DNA of 64,000 bases from NCBI GenBank assembly GCA_026119935.1, contig JALRMH010000008.1, positions 62,001 through 126,000 on the forward strand. Direction: 5' to 3'. The notes beneath the pieces are model-generated. The model was not told the origin of the DNA. It searched no databases and saw nothing but the letters and a program-made list of their open reading frames with translations. Both the position numbers and the translations under genes were made by a program. The stretch comes from Endothia cerciana (Eukaryota; Ascomycota; Sordariomycetes; Diaporthales; Cryphonectriaceae). Shown here piece by piece: positions 10,970 through 22,301 of this stretch (positions are counted from its first letter, which is position 1; the number at the start of each line of letters is the position of its first letter).

Positions 10970-11500
10970 TCCGTATGTATGGGGGCGGGTCGAGGGTGTG
11001 GAGTTGACCTCGTGCGTGCGTGCCCGTGGGGATAGGGACGATGAGGGCGAGGCGGGATGATATCGTCTTGATCGACGCCCTGCAGCGGTCGCAGTCGTTG
11101 TTGCGATGGTGTGATTGATTGCCCTGGGGACCGGGTGAGGTAACAGCTGAACGATTTGACAGTTGCCGGGGAGGGCAGACGACGACCGACGGCGACGGCG
11201 ACGACGGAGTGGTTTGTTATATGGTGGGCGGCTCGGATTTGCCGTTCGTGTTGAGCAGCGGTGGTTGGGCGTGGGATAGTAGGGATGGAGAGAGTTTTGG
11301 GGAGGGTGGCTGTGCTTCAATGATTTGCCTCAACCATTGCCGGGACCGGGACAGGGAAAGTGGCCCGCGGGGAGGGGTGACCTGTGTCAGAGAGGCAAGT
11401 GGCAGCGGGTTGCGAAGTTACCCACGGTACCGCAGTACATGCTGTACCTGCTATGGTACAATACGCTGCAGCAGCAATCGCCCTTCCTGGGGCATAGCGC

Positions 11501-11519
11501 TGCGGTACCGTGTACCGCA
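11501..11519. repeat. Inverted repeat TGCGGTAC-CGT-GTACCGCA
   Basis: Two 8-bp arms are perfectly complementary across a 3-bp centre. It lies about 530 bp upstream of the calcipressin start, in a 100-bp patch with about six GTAC tetramers. It could be a dimer-binding site or only a chance palindrome. Confidence 0.8.
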
Positions 11520-11994
11520 TACCATCGTGGTAAGCACCTAAGGTCCTGTCGAGCCGCCAGCAGGCGCGCGTCTTGTGCTGGGTGCTTCGGATGAAACAGG
11601 TGGTGAGCAAAGCCTGCCAGCATCACCGGCCTCTTGTGCCTCTCAACTGCATCCATGCACCTTGATTGACAAACCACCGTGAGGATCTCGGTACGGACCT
11701 ACAGTACCAACGGGCCCGAGCGGCCCCTGGTTGGAAGGCTGTGTGACCCGCGGGCTGTCAAGTGCCCCGCAGCGACCCACCCATCGCCTAGGGGCCACTA
11801 ACACTACTACCCAATACTGCTATGTACCCACACACTATGGGTAAGAGGCATCGCTACCAGGGCTGAGTACCTGGGCGGTACGTGTCGTGTCGTATTGCCT
11901 CCGGTGCCACAAGCTGATGATCCACGCCGGTAATCGAGACGACACCACGACGACAAAAGGAATTCGTCGATATTGATGCTGCACCCGGCCACGC

Positions 11995-12020
11995 CCCTGC
12001 CAGGACATGCCCTGGCAGGG
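11995..12020. repeat. Perfect inverted repeat with 10-bp arms
   Basis: CCCTGCCAGG (11995-12004) and CCTGGCAGGG (12011-12020) are perfect reverse complements separated by ACATGC. The element could form a stable hairpin or bind a dimeric factor. It is about 1 kb from the nearest gene start. Confidence 0.85.
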
Positions 12021-13288
12021 AAGTCCTTGGCTGCTTGGAAGGTGGAGCGAGAGGGCTTCCAGACCGGCCTGAAATCGGACGGGGTGAGTGGCCAGGTGAC
12101 AAGTGACAAACAAGCCTGGATCGTTCCAAACGACACAGCCTCGCCTCGCCCAGAGCAGACACGACGATCCCACACACCCGTACTGCACTGCGAGCATGCC
12201 CATGCATGGCAGTGCCATGGCTGCCTCTGCAGGAGGGTGAGACCAAACTTCAGTGAGTCTGGCCTTATCCACGGCCTCAGATTCCTCTGTGCGTAGACCA
12301 GACTTTGTCGTCACGTACTCGGGCCCGGCCGCCATTCGTCCCCAGCCACCCAGACGGCTCAGCCTTCTCACCACACCTGAGGTCGAAAGGGCTGATGACG
12401 TTGGTCTCGTCCCTCAGCCATCTACTACGCCAGCCAGATCGGTCTCACTCGACTCCGCTTCGTCGCCAGCCGGTGTCCCCGACATGGAGAACCTCTGTTC
12501 CGGTCAAACCTCGCTACGATACGTACTTGTCATCGTCCTGTGAAGCAGATCCTTATGCTCCTATTGCGTAAAACCTATGAGGCCATCGTCGTCGACCACG
12601 CCAGGGCCGTACATCCTCCATATCTTTCTATGCCATCGAGGGTCTGGGCCAAGCCTGGGGCCTCTCGGCCCTCGGAACGTCTCGAGCTTCATGAGGCGAT
12701 ATGATGGATTTGAAGCTGTCGAAACGTGTCAGGCGCCACCTGCACCCGCCCGGCCAGGCTCCGGTCCGTGAAGCCCAGGTAGGCCACAGACCAATCTCAG
12801 TACATTCCAAACTCTGGGGGAGCCGCACGCCTTCAAAGTCGCGAGGGCGGGGAACCGGGACTGCGGAATATGGAGAGCAGACCAATCGCGACTCAGCCTC
12901 GTATTCGCATGTTGGACGCACTAGACTCTTTGCATCATCAATGCCTCCTCGTCTTGCGGCCCTGGGCCACATCTCAGCGCGCCTCTGCACGAGTCTCTAC
13001 CATCCCTCACCTGATTGGAGTGTTCGGCCGTCCATGAGCTGGGCTGAGGCATACTCCCCAGCCTCACCGGGAGGTGACGCATCCATTAGGTGGTGTGTAA
13101 CAGACCGGGACAGTGTTGGACAGGTAACATGTCAAATCCTCATTGTACATACTGTCGAGGAAATGGTAGTCCGGGACCTCTTGGGTGAACGCCGCCCTCA
13201 TGCTCCTAGGTACAAGTTAATGCAATGGCCACACCCCTAATCGAGCGCCACGTATGTGCTGTCTGCCACATGGCAACCTCTTGTGCTC

Positions 13289-14272
13289 CTACTGAGGCTC
13301 GTCCAGACCTTCAACCCTCCTGTACGCCTTGCGGTGCATCTCTAGGAAGATGAATGTGCATATCGTCTGCGGTCCGAGTCTCAAGAAACTGGGAACCCAA
13401 CCCTTGAACATCCACGCTGGGCCTTCATTTGCGAAGAGATCTCTCAACAGAGCCGCGATGCTTATACTCTTCCCGCTCGCAGACATGATCCTCGTTTTGA
13501 CCACGTCGATGGGAGAAGTCACCGTGGCAGCTGTGACCCCTGCCAGGAACGAGGCCATGAAGTGTGTCGCAAGGTTGTCCGTCATGGGTGTATGCCCTAT
13601 CAGCATCTTCTTGAACGTGTCGTAGCTTGCCAGCTGGCTAGCCGTCATGGCAGCAGCTCTTAGCGAGTTGGGAAGAACGCCCCTGAACCATGACATCAGG
13701 CCTTCTTCCCTCGCCATCCTCAACATGCCGTCCAATGCGTGCCTGTAACTCCTCCTCTTCTCGGGCGGCAGGGCGGCATCATGCTGCATCCTCACATTGG
13801 TGATATCCGCTGCATTTCCTGATATGCCACCAATAAAACCAGATGTACACGACAATGCGACGAGGACGGGGAAGGAGGGCTGTTTGCCGTTGTTTTCCTT
13901 GGTGAGGCGGGTCTTGAGCTCCTCGTAGATGCCAAAGCGCGTGGTGCTATAGGTGATCTGGCGGAGGAGGGAGGCAGACAGGCCGGCGTAGAGGCCTGGG
14001 AAACCGTTGTTCCGCACAATGTATTGAAAAGTGCCCAGCATGCTCGAGGGCATGTTGCCGGTGCGCATTTGTAGCCGGACCTGAACCTATATGTCAGGAC
14101 CTCTCCCCAGAAGACCGTGGGATGATGCCGGGTGCTGAGATAGGAATCGACAGGCACATACTTTGACTAGATCCAAGGGATGGGTCACGCATGCGGCCAT
14201 GCTACTCGCGCTGCCCCCAAACCAGAAGGGATATCGTATCGAGGCAGCATGCCTCTGGTGCCCGTCCTTCAT
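13289..14272 (-). CDS. dic1: Mitochondrial dicarboxylate carrier
   Basis: Two exons, 14272-14162 and 14080-13289, are joined across an 81-nt intron (GTATGT..CAG) and give 300 residues. The splice lies inside the first carrier signature, completing HPLDLVK|VRLQMR. The three mitochondrial carrier repeats are present: HPLDLVKVR, the variant NAADITNVR that is characteristic of dicarboxylate carriers, and SPIDVVKTR. The N-terminal block IRYPFWFGGSASSMAACVTH is also typical of this subfamily. The protein should span the inner mitochondrial membrane six times and exchange malate or succinate for phosphate. The start is set at the ATG at 14272 (MKDGHQRHAASIRYPFW); an open frame extends upstream but lacks family similarity. 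The gene is divergent from mitochondrial Phe-tRNA synthetase. Confidence 0.92.
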
Positions 14273-15107
14273 GGCCAGGCCGGTTTCGCGATCGTAGCCT
14301 CTGTCTCTGACTGCATAAGCGGCAGTCTCGTCTCGGCCGAGGACCAGTGCTATATGCACATGCCCTGACAGATGCCCGGAGAGGCTTCAGGAGGTGGAGG
14401 AGGAGAGCAAGTGAAGCCTGGAGGAGCCGGGATCTTCGAGTACCGAGAAACTGTAGCTGTGTATGTGCGCAGCGTGGGGAGGGGGGGAACGAGACTCTGC
14501 CTCGGGTTATAAAAAAAATAAAAAAATAAAAAAAAGACCAAGTCGGCTACTCGAGTGTTACTGAGGCTGAGGTTGAGATTCAAAGCCAGATCCGCATCCA
14601 GATCCAGAACCATGCCCCATTCCCAGGCTGGAGTCAGATCCAGATCACAACGCAGACCAGAGACCCTTACCACGCCTACCCACTGTACATATCTGCTGCT
14701 ATGGTATCCGCCGGCAAGATTTCTGCGGGCCCCTGCAAACCGGACCGGCCGGTCTCGCGACAGGCGTTGCATGTACTACGTACCATAGTACGATGCAGGG
14801 TTCCAAATCGTCATGATGCATGAGCCAGGGGGCCCGACCCTTATCCTTCCTGGGTGTAGTGACAGGGGTATTGGTTCTCGTCTGCCCTCCTCGGCCCATT
14901 CGCGGCAGGCAAGTCCTTTCTCGGGCCACTGTTGCTGTTGAGATTTCAGGGCCTCGACAGACCTCCCACAGGGCAGGACAAGACCTCTCTCTACTGTACA
15001 TACCTAGCTCGACCTAGCTGCACCAAGGCTTCGCACGAGGGCCAAGCCTGGCACCAAAACCCTTTGTGGAGATGGCATGACAGAGCCGCTTGACATCCAG
15101 AGTCACG
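14273..15107. other. Divergent intergenic region, dicarboxylate carrier / Phe-tRNA synthetase
   Basis: This 835-bp interval between two divergent gene starts has an A-rich block (about 14513-14535) and a CATAGTAC motif at 14784-14791. It should hold both promoters. No gene is supported in it. Confidence 0.5.
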
Positions 15108-16683
15108 ATGGCTTCTCAATGGCGACTCGTACTACCTCTGGCCCCGTCCAAGCTCGGTGGTGCTGGGACCTTTCGCCGGTCGCCGCTCCTCAGCCGCTTG
15201 AGGAGTCTTGACATGTATAGCCAGCCTCTACGGGCCGTGGCCTACTCGACAGGTGACTCGACCCAGATTCCCAGAATGTACCAAGCCGGCCTTGCCTTTG
15301 CCTGTCTGACCATATGAAGCCGCCGCCACCACCGCCGCCGCCCCAAGCTCGAGCACGCCCTCGACCGTTGAGATCGACGGCAAGACCTGCACGACCGACA
15401 GCTGGTTCAACGCCCCGGCAAACGTGATTGCTGCTGCAACCCGCAAGCTTCACCTACAGCAGGACCACCCGGTTTCTATCACCCGGCAGATCATCGAGCG
15501 CGTCTTCCCGGGCCCGACTTACAAATACTACAATACCTTTCACCCTGTCGTCTCCGTCCACGAGAACTTCGACTCGCTGGGCTTCCCCCCGGACCACCCT
15601 GGGCGCGCCCGCTCAGACACATATTATATCAACGAGTCTACGCTCCTTCGGACACACACAAGCGCACACGAGGCGGCCATCTTCAAAGCGAACGAAAGTA
15701 ATGGCTACCTTATATCCGCCGATGTGTACCGCCGCGACGAGGTCGACCGGAGTCACTACCCAGTCTTCCACCAGATGGAAGGCGCCCGGTTGTGGGACCG
15801 CTCACGCGTGCCGGGCGGCGACATAGCGGCTGCGGTGTGGGCGGACGTGGAGGGGCTGCCCACGCACAACATCAAGGTGGAGGACCCCACTCCGCCCTTC
15901 CACCCCGAGCGGAACCCCCTTCAGGCCGCGCACCACTCTCCAGCCGAGGCCGAGGCTATCGCTGCGCACCTGAAGCGGTCGCTGGAATTGATGGTGGTGG
16001 AGATTTTCACACGTGCGAAGGCGGCTGCCGCGAGGAGCGATCCCGATTACAAGGATGAACCGCTACGGGTGCGGTGGGTTGAGGCTTACTTCCCCTTCAC
16101 GAGCCCCTCGTGGGAGCTCGAGGTGTACTACGGAGGCGATTGGCTCGAGGTGCTCGGGTGTGGCGTCACCCAGCAGAGTATGTATGTCAACGCGGGTCAG
16201 CCGCAACAGCTAGGCTGGGCGTTCGGTATTGGGCTTGACCGCATCGCCATGCTACTGTTCAATATCCCTGATATCCGACTGTTCTGGTCCAGGGACCCGA
16301 GGTTCCTGTCTCAATTCGCCGGCGTCTCGAGGAACCTGGATTTGTTAAGGCGTTTCGTCCCGTTCTCCAAGCACCCCGAGTGCTACAAGGACGTGTCTTT
16401 TTGGCTGCGTTCGACGTCGTCTGCCGGCGGGAACGCCAAAGCGAATGTGCATGATTTCCACGAAAACGATCTGATGGAGGTCATCCGCAGTGCCACCGGC
16501 GATGTAGTCGAGGATGTAAAGCTCGTGGATGAGTTCACGCATCCCAGGACGGGCAGGCGGAGCATGTGCTATAGGATCAATTACCGAAGTCTGGAGAGGA
16601 CCCTGACCAACGCTGAGACGAACCAGATGCATGAAGAGGTCACCAGGGCCTTGGTCGACAAGCTGGGCATTGAAATCAGGTAA
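15108..16683 (+). CDS. msf1: Mitochondrial phenylalanyl-tRNA synthetase
   Basis: Two exons, 15108-15252 and 15320-16683, are joined over a 67-nt intron (GTGACT..AAG, with a CTGAC branch site) and give 502 residues. The N-terminus (MASQWRLVLPLAPSKLGGAG) is basic and hydroxylated, fitting a mitochondrial presequence. The single-chain class II core follows, with SITRQIIERVFPGP and YYNTFHPVVSVHENFD near 90-130, the motif 2 region VFHQMEGARLW near 200 and motif 3 GWAFGIGLDRIAMLLF near 350-365. The C-terminal ~90 residues (YKDVSFWL, VKLVDEFTHPRTGRRSMCYR) are the anticodon-binding FDX-ACB domain. The enzyme charges mitochondrial tRNA-Phe in the matrix. Both the monomeric architecture and length match the FARS2/Msf1 family. 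The donor GTGACT is weaker than usual, but the joined frame is continuous. Confidence 0.93.
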
Positions 16684-17321
16684 CACGATTTAGAGGCCCG
16701 GGGTATGGCTGGGAAGGGCAGTCTTGTGGTGCGCCAGCATGACATGGCAGGCTGCTTGAGCGCGCGTACCACATGTACAAAATCCAACTCCATCTACCCC
16801 CGAGTCCAATCTCAATCTAGGCGCCAAGCTTCATAGCGATTGATACCCTAGGGTTTCACGGTCACATCACCGAGGGAGAAGTGTACACGTGCTGTAGCAA
16901 CATGAGGCCCTAGGTGTAGTGACGACTGCGCGTATTGTATTTCCTGACCGTTGACAAACGACTTTCCATTTTCTGAGGATCCCAACCAACCGTGACGCCG
17001 TCCAATGCAGTGAGGGTATCTATTTTTCCGCGCCGAAAATCCTTCCTTCTTATGCAGAACGCTGACGAGGATCTCATCCTCGCAAGGATGTTATGCGCAT
17101 CCTTCGTTGCCGTTCATCACCTATCCTTCAAATTGCACTACCTACCAGATCTGAAGGAAGTGTCCAAATCTTCCGCCGCGGCCCCTGCCAGCCTGTCTGT
17201 CTCGGACGGGCCCATGCCTGGCGAGCACGCTGCCTCGCTCTGCCAGCAGCCAGCGGAGCACATCCCGGCCCAGGACGCGGAAGGTCTCATCAGCAGCATC
17301 GGTTCCTCCCTACCTCGGTGT
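16684..17321. other. Gene-free spacer between convergent 3' ends
   Basis: This stretch lies between the stops of Phe-tRNA synthetase and Rpb3, which converge. An open frame at 16992-17483 runs into the antisense of Rpb3 and is judged to be a shadow. No other content is recognised. Confidence 0.5.
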
Positions 17322-18450
17322 TCAATAGCCTCCCGGGGCGTTGAAAGGCGTTGTGGCATAGGGCGTCGTGCCGCCGCCCGCAAACGGGGTTGTGAAGCCA
17401 TGGTCTTGACCCCAGCCATCGCCACCGCCAAACTCAGGACTCCGGGGACCAGCGTAGTCGCCACTAGACTCGTCCTCCGTTAGTCCATGGATCAGACTCG
17501 CAAGCTTCTGTTGCATGACAGCGATGCCCTGCTGGATGATCGCGTCGGGCTCCAGGTTCCCAGCACTCTCCACCTCAAAGTAGAACTTGCTGGGTACGGC
17601 ATCCCAATCAAACCCCTGGGTCGGCTGGCGGGGCTCTTCAAAATCTGAATACTTGCTTCGAGGCCTGTAGAGAAGATCAGTATCATGCGGGCATACACCT
17701 ATATCACGCGGAGGAGCGTACCACTCGTCCTCTGCCTTCGCGCCCTCTCCCTTGCCCTCAAACCACAGATCGGTGTGTCCCAGCTTGTTGTGTGGATCGT
17801 ACTCGAAACCGACAGCCGCGGTGGGTGCCCACTTGGCGTGCTCCTTGGCCATGCCCTTCTTCGCAACACAGGTCAACCTCAGCTCCTGTCCATCCCGCAG
17901 CTTCGCAATCAGCGGTCCCTGACCGTCGGGGTCGTTGATGACGGGGGTGCCGACCCACTCGTTGGGTCGCATGGGGTCGACGACTAGATCGCGGGCATAG
18001 ACCTTCATGATCTCGCCGTGGGTGGTACACTTGGCATGTAGGGTGAGCTTGACGCTGCAGAGCTCGCAGTACTGTTCGCACTCGCAGTCACGGGTATAGA
18101 CGACATCGTCGGCGTTCTTGGAGTTGAGGGGAATAAGGCCTAGGCGATGGGCGATGAACTCGTCGGCTAGCACGCTACTATTTTCCTCGATCTCAACCAG
18201 ATCTATAGCGATAGTCGGGACTTCGGCAAGAATAATGCGGCGCAGGCCGTTGGCGAGAGAGAGGTCGACGTTGGCGAGGTTGAAGTTGACATGATGGCCG
18301 TCGGCCTACCATGGACGATCGCATTAGAGCACCGTGACATTACCTTTGAGCGCTCTTGCGCCCTTCTCTTACCTCTGTGATCTTGACCTCCATCGGCTTG
18401 ACCGAGTCGCCGTCCAGCATCATCGTATCGTTGCCGTAGGCGTCCATCAT
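17322..18450 (-). CDS. rpb3: RNA polymerase II subunit Rpb3
   Basis: Three exons, 18450-18373, 18305-17722 and 17664-17322, give 334 residues; the introns are 67 nt (GTAAGA..TAG) and 57 nt (GTACGC..CAG). The start MMDAYGNDTMMLDGDSVKP is followed by VNFNLANVDLSLANGLRRII and the alpha-like assembly block VLADEFIAHRLGLIPL. A zinc-binding cluster CECEQYC-ELC has its four cysteines at 100, 102, 106 and 109. The second splice restores EDEWPRSKYSDFEEP, a hallmark of Rpb3. The C-terminus (TTPFAGGGTTPYATTPFNAP) is a Gly/Thr/Pro tail found in filamentous ascomycetes. Rpb3 pairs with Rpb11 as the alpha-like heterodimer that nucleates polymerase II assembly in the nucleus. The gene is head-to-head with mge1, 513 bp apart. 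Confidence 0.95.
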
Positions 18451-18963
18451 GGCTGTAGCTGATGTTCCCGAATTCAGCAGCGCAAACAATGACTGAGGGA
18501 ACGGGGCGCGCGCGTATACTTGAGGTCAAAAGGTTTCCTGGACACGGATCCGGTAATGGGCAACGCGCAAGATAAGAAAGGGGGGACACAGAGAGTCTTT
18601 AGGTTAGGGGGTGGGGGACAAAATGGAGAAGAAATACCTATACTCAGGTAGGAGGTTGTGAAATAATCAAGGGCGACGGTAGCTAGGCTAAGTAGCGCAA
18701 CGTAGGGTGGCACGTGGCACTGGGCAGCACTGGGCGGGTTGGTGGGTGTGTCTATCAGCTTATCGTCGGGCCTGCCGGGGGCTCAGAGCTTGCAGCAGCC
18801 TGCTCTACAGACCGGACCTAGGAGGCGAGTAGGCGTGGTAGGTAAGGCAAATATGTGGTGCCTAGGTGCTGTATAAAATTTCCTGAGGGGGCGTCATCGT
18901 GAAAATTAATTTCCTTAAGCTCAACCACTCCCACACGACAGGACTTCATACAGGTTCCAGGCT
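18451..18963. promoter_or_regulatory. Bidirectional promoter region, rpb3 / mge1
   Basis: This 513-bp interval lies between the Rpb3 start (minus) and the Mge1 start (plus). On the Mge1 side there is a TATAAAA at 18872-18878, followed by AGGGG at 18886-18890, the core of a stress-response element. The TATA lies about 90 bp before the Mge1 ATG. Assignment is by motif and position only. Confidence 0.5.
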
Positions 18964-19775
18964 ATGTCAAGCATGCTCCGACAAGCCCTCGCTGCTCCTT
19001 CTAGAGCTCTACGCTCAACGACTCGTTCCATTGCGCAGCGACCCTTCTCCCGACCACAGACCTTTGTTGCGCCCATCACAGTCACGAGGATACAACCGGC
19101 GGCAGCAAGATGGTTAAGTGAGGCAGCCAAGGACGGACAGAAGGAAGGTGATGCAGAGGCCAAGCCGGCATCAGCAAGCTCAGAGCCTACCGCTGAGCCA
19201 GCCGAGGACGCGGCCGTTACACAGCTGAAGAAGAAGTTGGAGGCCAAGGAGAAGGAGGCCGCAGACTGGAAGGTTGGCGGCGCATACTCTTGCAACACCC
19301 TGTCGTACACTCCTGCTCACACCGCGTTCAGGACAAATGCCTCCGTTCTATTGCCGACTTCCGCAACCTTCAAGACCGAACCCAGCGTGAGGTGAAGAAC
19401 GCGCGCGAATTCGCCATCCAGAGCTTTGCCAAGGATCTGGTGGACAGTGTGGACAACCTCGATAGGGCGCTATCGATGGTACCAGCGGCCAAGCTGGCAT
19501 CCGAGGACAAGTCCGAGGACCTCAAGGACCTTGTGAACCTGTACGACGGCCTCAAGATGACCGACGACATCCTCATGAACACCCTCAGGAAGCACGGTCT
19601 CGAGCGCTTCGACCCGACCGGCGAAAAATTCAACCCCAACGAGCATGAGGCGACCTTCATGTCGCCCCAGGAGGGCAAGGAGGACAACACCGTATTCTAC
19701 GTCCAGCAAAAGGGCTTCAGGCTCAATAGCCGGGTGTTGCGCGCCGCCAAGGTGGGCGTAGTCAAGAACAAGTAG
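18964..19775 (+). CDS. mge1: Mitochondrial GrpE homologue, Hsp70 nucleotide exchange factor
   Basis: Two exons, 18964-19272 and 19332-19775, are joined over a 59-nt intron (GTTGGC..CAG) and give 250 residues. The first ~55 residues (MSSMLRQALAAPSRALRSTT, rich in Arg, Ala and Ser) are a mitochondrial presequence. A Lys/Glu coiled coil follows (VTQLKKKLEAKEKEAADWK), and the splice joins it to DKCLRSIADFRNLQDRTQRE, the standard GrpE long-helix block. The C-terminal beta domain carries RFDPTGEKFNPNEHEA and the closing VLRAAKVGVVK. Mge1 releases ADP from mitochondrial Hsp70 during matrix import and folding. The non-consensus third base of the donor (GTT) is unusual, but the frame and homology demand this junction. 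The promoter has a TATA and a stress-element core. Confidence 0.95.
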
Positions 19776-20422
19776 AGGGCTTCTTGAACCCTTAACGGAC
19801 AAGATATACTTCTCTTCATGTCCATGTGTACTACTATTCATGTGATGCCACACGAGCAAATCAAAAAAGAAAGGAATTGGCCTTGGCGTTTGGGCGGACG
19901 TGGATCATGAATGCTCCTCTCATATCACGGAAAAGTATATGGCCTGGCTGGTTGCAGGGTCGTTCTCAGGATTTAAGTAAAGGATCTGCATCTCTACCCC
20001 TTGTACATAGTAATCGACAGCTCCTGATCTTCATGCTTTGGGGCATATGATGACCATTGCTTCCGGTATGGCCAGGCGCAGCCAGGTGCAAGGGCTAGAG
20101 TCTCGCCTCAGAACGCAACACACAAGCACGATTTCAACATCAGGTCCCTGCAATATGTTTGCATAAAATCCCAGCTGATCTGTGACTTTCGTCACAAAAA
20201 CCAAGTGGCCCGAGATGGGGTCTCCCCTGCCCAACGTGCGGTGTGCGTGAAACCTCCATAGCGATTCGCGCTCGCTCACAGACCGCCTCGAAATCGTACA
20301 TCATCGCCCATCCATCTGGATCATTGCCAGGGAAAGCGAGGAGCAGACACTGTCCCTCCATTTACGCAGTTGTAAGGCTCCAAGTGGCCGTCAGGACGAG
20401 ACAGCGTTCCAACTTCTCTCTT
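19776..20422. other. Gene-free spacer between convergent 3' ends
   Basis: About 650 bp lie between the stops of mge1 and the seven-exon unknown gene. A-rich sequence just after mge1 (19858-19875) may be its 3' end signal. No gene is supported. Confidence 0.5.
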
Positions 20423-22301
20423 TCAAGAAAAATTCCGGCGATTCTTCCTCATCTCCAACGGATCCCAGACATAAGGAAACATCTCGAACACCTCCTCGGG
20501 CGTTTTCTTGCCGAACTCGGCTAGCAGCCTCTTCTGCACATCCTGCATCTCCTCATAGTCGTTGCGAAGCTGCTCGTTCTCTTTGTACCGAGCTTTCACT
20601 TCGGCGAGCTTTGCCTTGCCCTCGTAGTCCAGACCACGGATGTGCCGGTCGACTGATTTGATGACACGCCGGTTGCGTGCATCCTGCTGTAGCGCCAAAC
20701 AGTCGCCTAATTTGCGGTTCTCATGCTTTAGATGGCGGATGTTGTGTCGGTACTTTTCGTTGATCAAGTTCACCTGCTCCTCGTTATATGTGAGGAAGGC
20801 GAGATCGTGGTGTTTGCGTGCAATGATGTCGTTTATCCGGTCGAGGCCCCAGTACTTCTCGACGATACAATCGATCATAGACTGCGACGTGCCGAGATGA
20901 GTGTCAGAGGGCACGTTTTGAAGTAGATAGGAAGGGCATGTGGGAGCAGACTCACGCGGCTGAAATTCTCTGCCTCCTCGGCAGAGTCGACCCCGAAGGA
21001 CGGCGCGGTGGCGGTGACGCCCTCGCGCAGGGCTTTGGCAAGCTCGGGGTCCATGCGGTCCATCTTGTGGTTGTAGAAGTCGGGAGGCAGAGCTGCTTTC
21101 ATGGCTGTCCTCCATATGTCAGTACAGATTCACTGGCTTGCTGGTGCATGCTCACGTGGGGGAGACCAGACGATAGATGGCTCAGTCTCCGCAAACTCAC
21201 TACAAGCAGCAGAGAGGGGCCGGCCATCGTTCTCGTCAATTTGAAACTCGCGGTCGCGATACTTCGGCTCTCGTGGCTCGACTGTGCTTGGGGACGGGGG
21301 CCGCTGGCGCTCCTCCTAATCTCTGTTAGTGTTTGTTCCATGTTGAACTCTGGGGCCGCTACTTACGGGTATCTCGTAGGTTTTTCGAGTCTCCCACATG
21401 GACTTGTACTTGTCTCCAGGCGTATCCCACTTCCTTGCTCCCTCAGCCCAACGTGCAAACGTGCAAGGAGAGATGCGACCGTCGGCAGGATCACCCTCAT
21501 TGTCTGAGACTTCGCTAGCAGCATACTTGTACCATCCATCGTTCCCCTCGTCATGATTCTGCCAGATCGTCTCCATCGCATCTCGATCAAAGGATTCAGG
21601 GACTCTGAGGTGGTTCATCTTGGGACGGATGTAGTGGAAGACGGTTTGACGTCCCTCCTCAGTGAATCGTGTTGGACCATGAACATCCCATTCGCACTTC
21701 TCTTGAATAGATTCGTAGACATCGTCGAACATGCTGAAACGTGGTTCACCCATAAATGATCGGCGTCATCGTAATCAAGATTGGGCTAAAACATACCCAG
21801 ACTCTCCCGCCTTCACAATCTTCTTGTCCTGCTTGCCTATCCAACTCAGCAGGGGGTCTTCGATGTCTGTACCTGGTCCTCGCATTGCAAGGTAAGCCTG
21901 CAGCATCGACGTTGTCACGTGCCACTTCTTCGCGTGATCCTTTCCCTTGGAGCAACCGGGCAGGACCAAGCCGAGCGCAGCGTCTGAAAGTGTGTGTGTT
22001 AGAGAAAAGCAGATGTCAATTGCATTCTGTCATCTGCCAATAAGGTGGCGTACGTTGCTTGCCGTTCTGGCGATCCTCGTCCTCAGACATCTCCTCATAG
22101 GGGGCTAGACGAACGGAGTCCGAGCTACACTGATGCTTTGGATACATGTCAGCACTGAGACATGACTAATATACGAAAAGAGGCAGGATGTGAAGGTGGA
22201 GTTCGAGTGGATGCCAAAGGTATGTCGGCTAGAAGTGGTGGTGCAATGATCTGATGTTGTCGTTGTAACGAAAGAGTTATTCATACCTGGAAGAAAGCCA
22301 T
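20423..22301 (-). CDS. Conserved-looking hypothetical protein, seven exons, coiled-coil C-terminus
   Basis: I do not recognise this protein. The model has exons 22301-22287, 22129-22054, 21983-21797, 21733-21367, 21315-21201, 21104-20956 and 20881-20423. Together they give 456 codons with no internal stop and consistent phases at all six junctions (GTATGA, GTACGC, GTATGT, GTAAGT, GTGAGT, GTGAGT donors). The first exon is only 15 nt (MAFFQ). Visible parts are an acidic segment (YEEMSEDEDRQNGK), a central region rich in Trp and acidic residues (EKCEWDVHGPTRF, RWAEGARKWDTPGDKYKSMW), and a C-terminal helical coiled-coil (residues ~305-440, with YNEEQVNLINEKYRHNIR and many Lys/Glu heptads). The basic end MRKNRRNFS could be a nuclear signal. 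Confidence is high that it is a gene, moderate on the first two exons. Confidence 0.7.

Larger units (their letters stand above)
10970..13288. other. 2.3-kb gene-free region upstream of calcipressin
   Basis: This interval runs from the calcipressin start to the stop of the dicarboxylate carrier, both on the minus strand. Short open frames overlap in all phases and none is convincing. It carries a GTAC-rich cluster around 11420-11525, including an 8-bp-arm inverted repeat at 11501-11519, and a perfect 10-bp-arm hairpin at 11995-12020. It is the likely promoter region of calcipressin. Confidence 0.5.

Noticed and set aside
10970..11320. N-terminal extension of calcipressin by 117 residues
   Set aside because: Arg/Pro/Ser-rich sequence with no family similarity; the ATG at 10969 fits family length.
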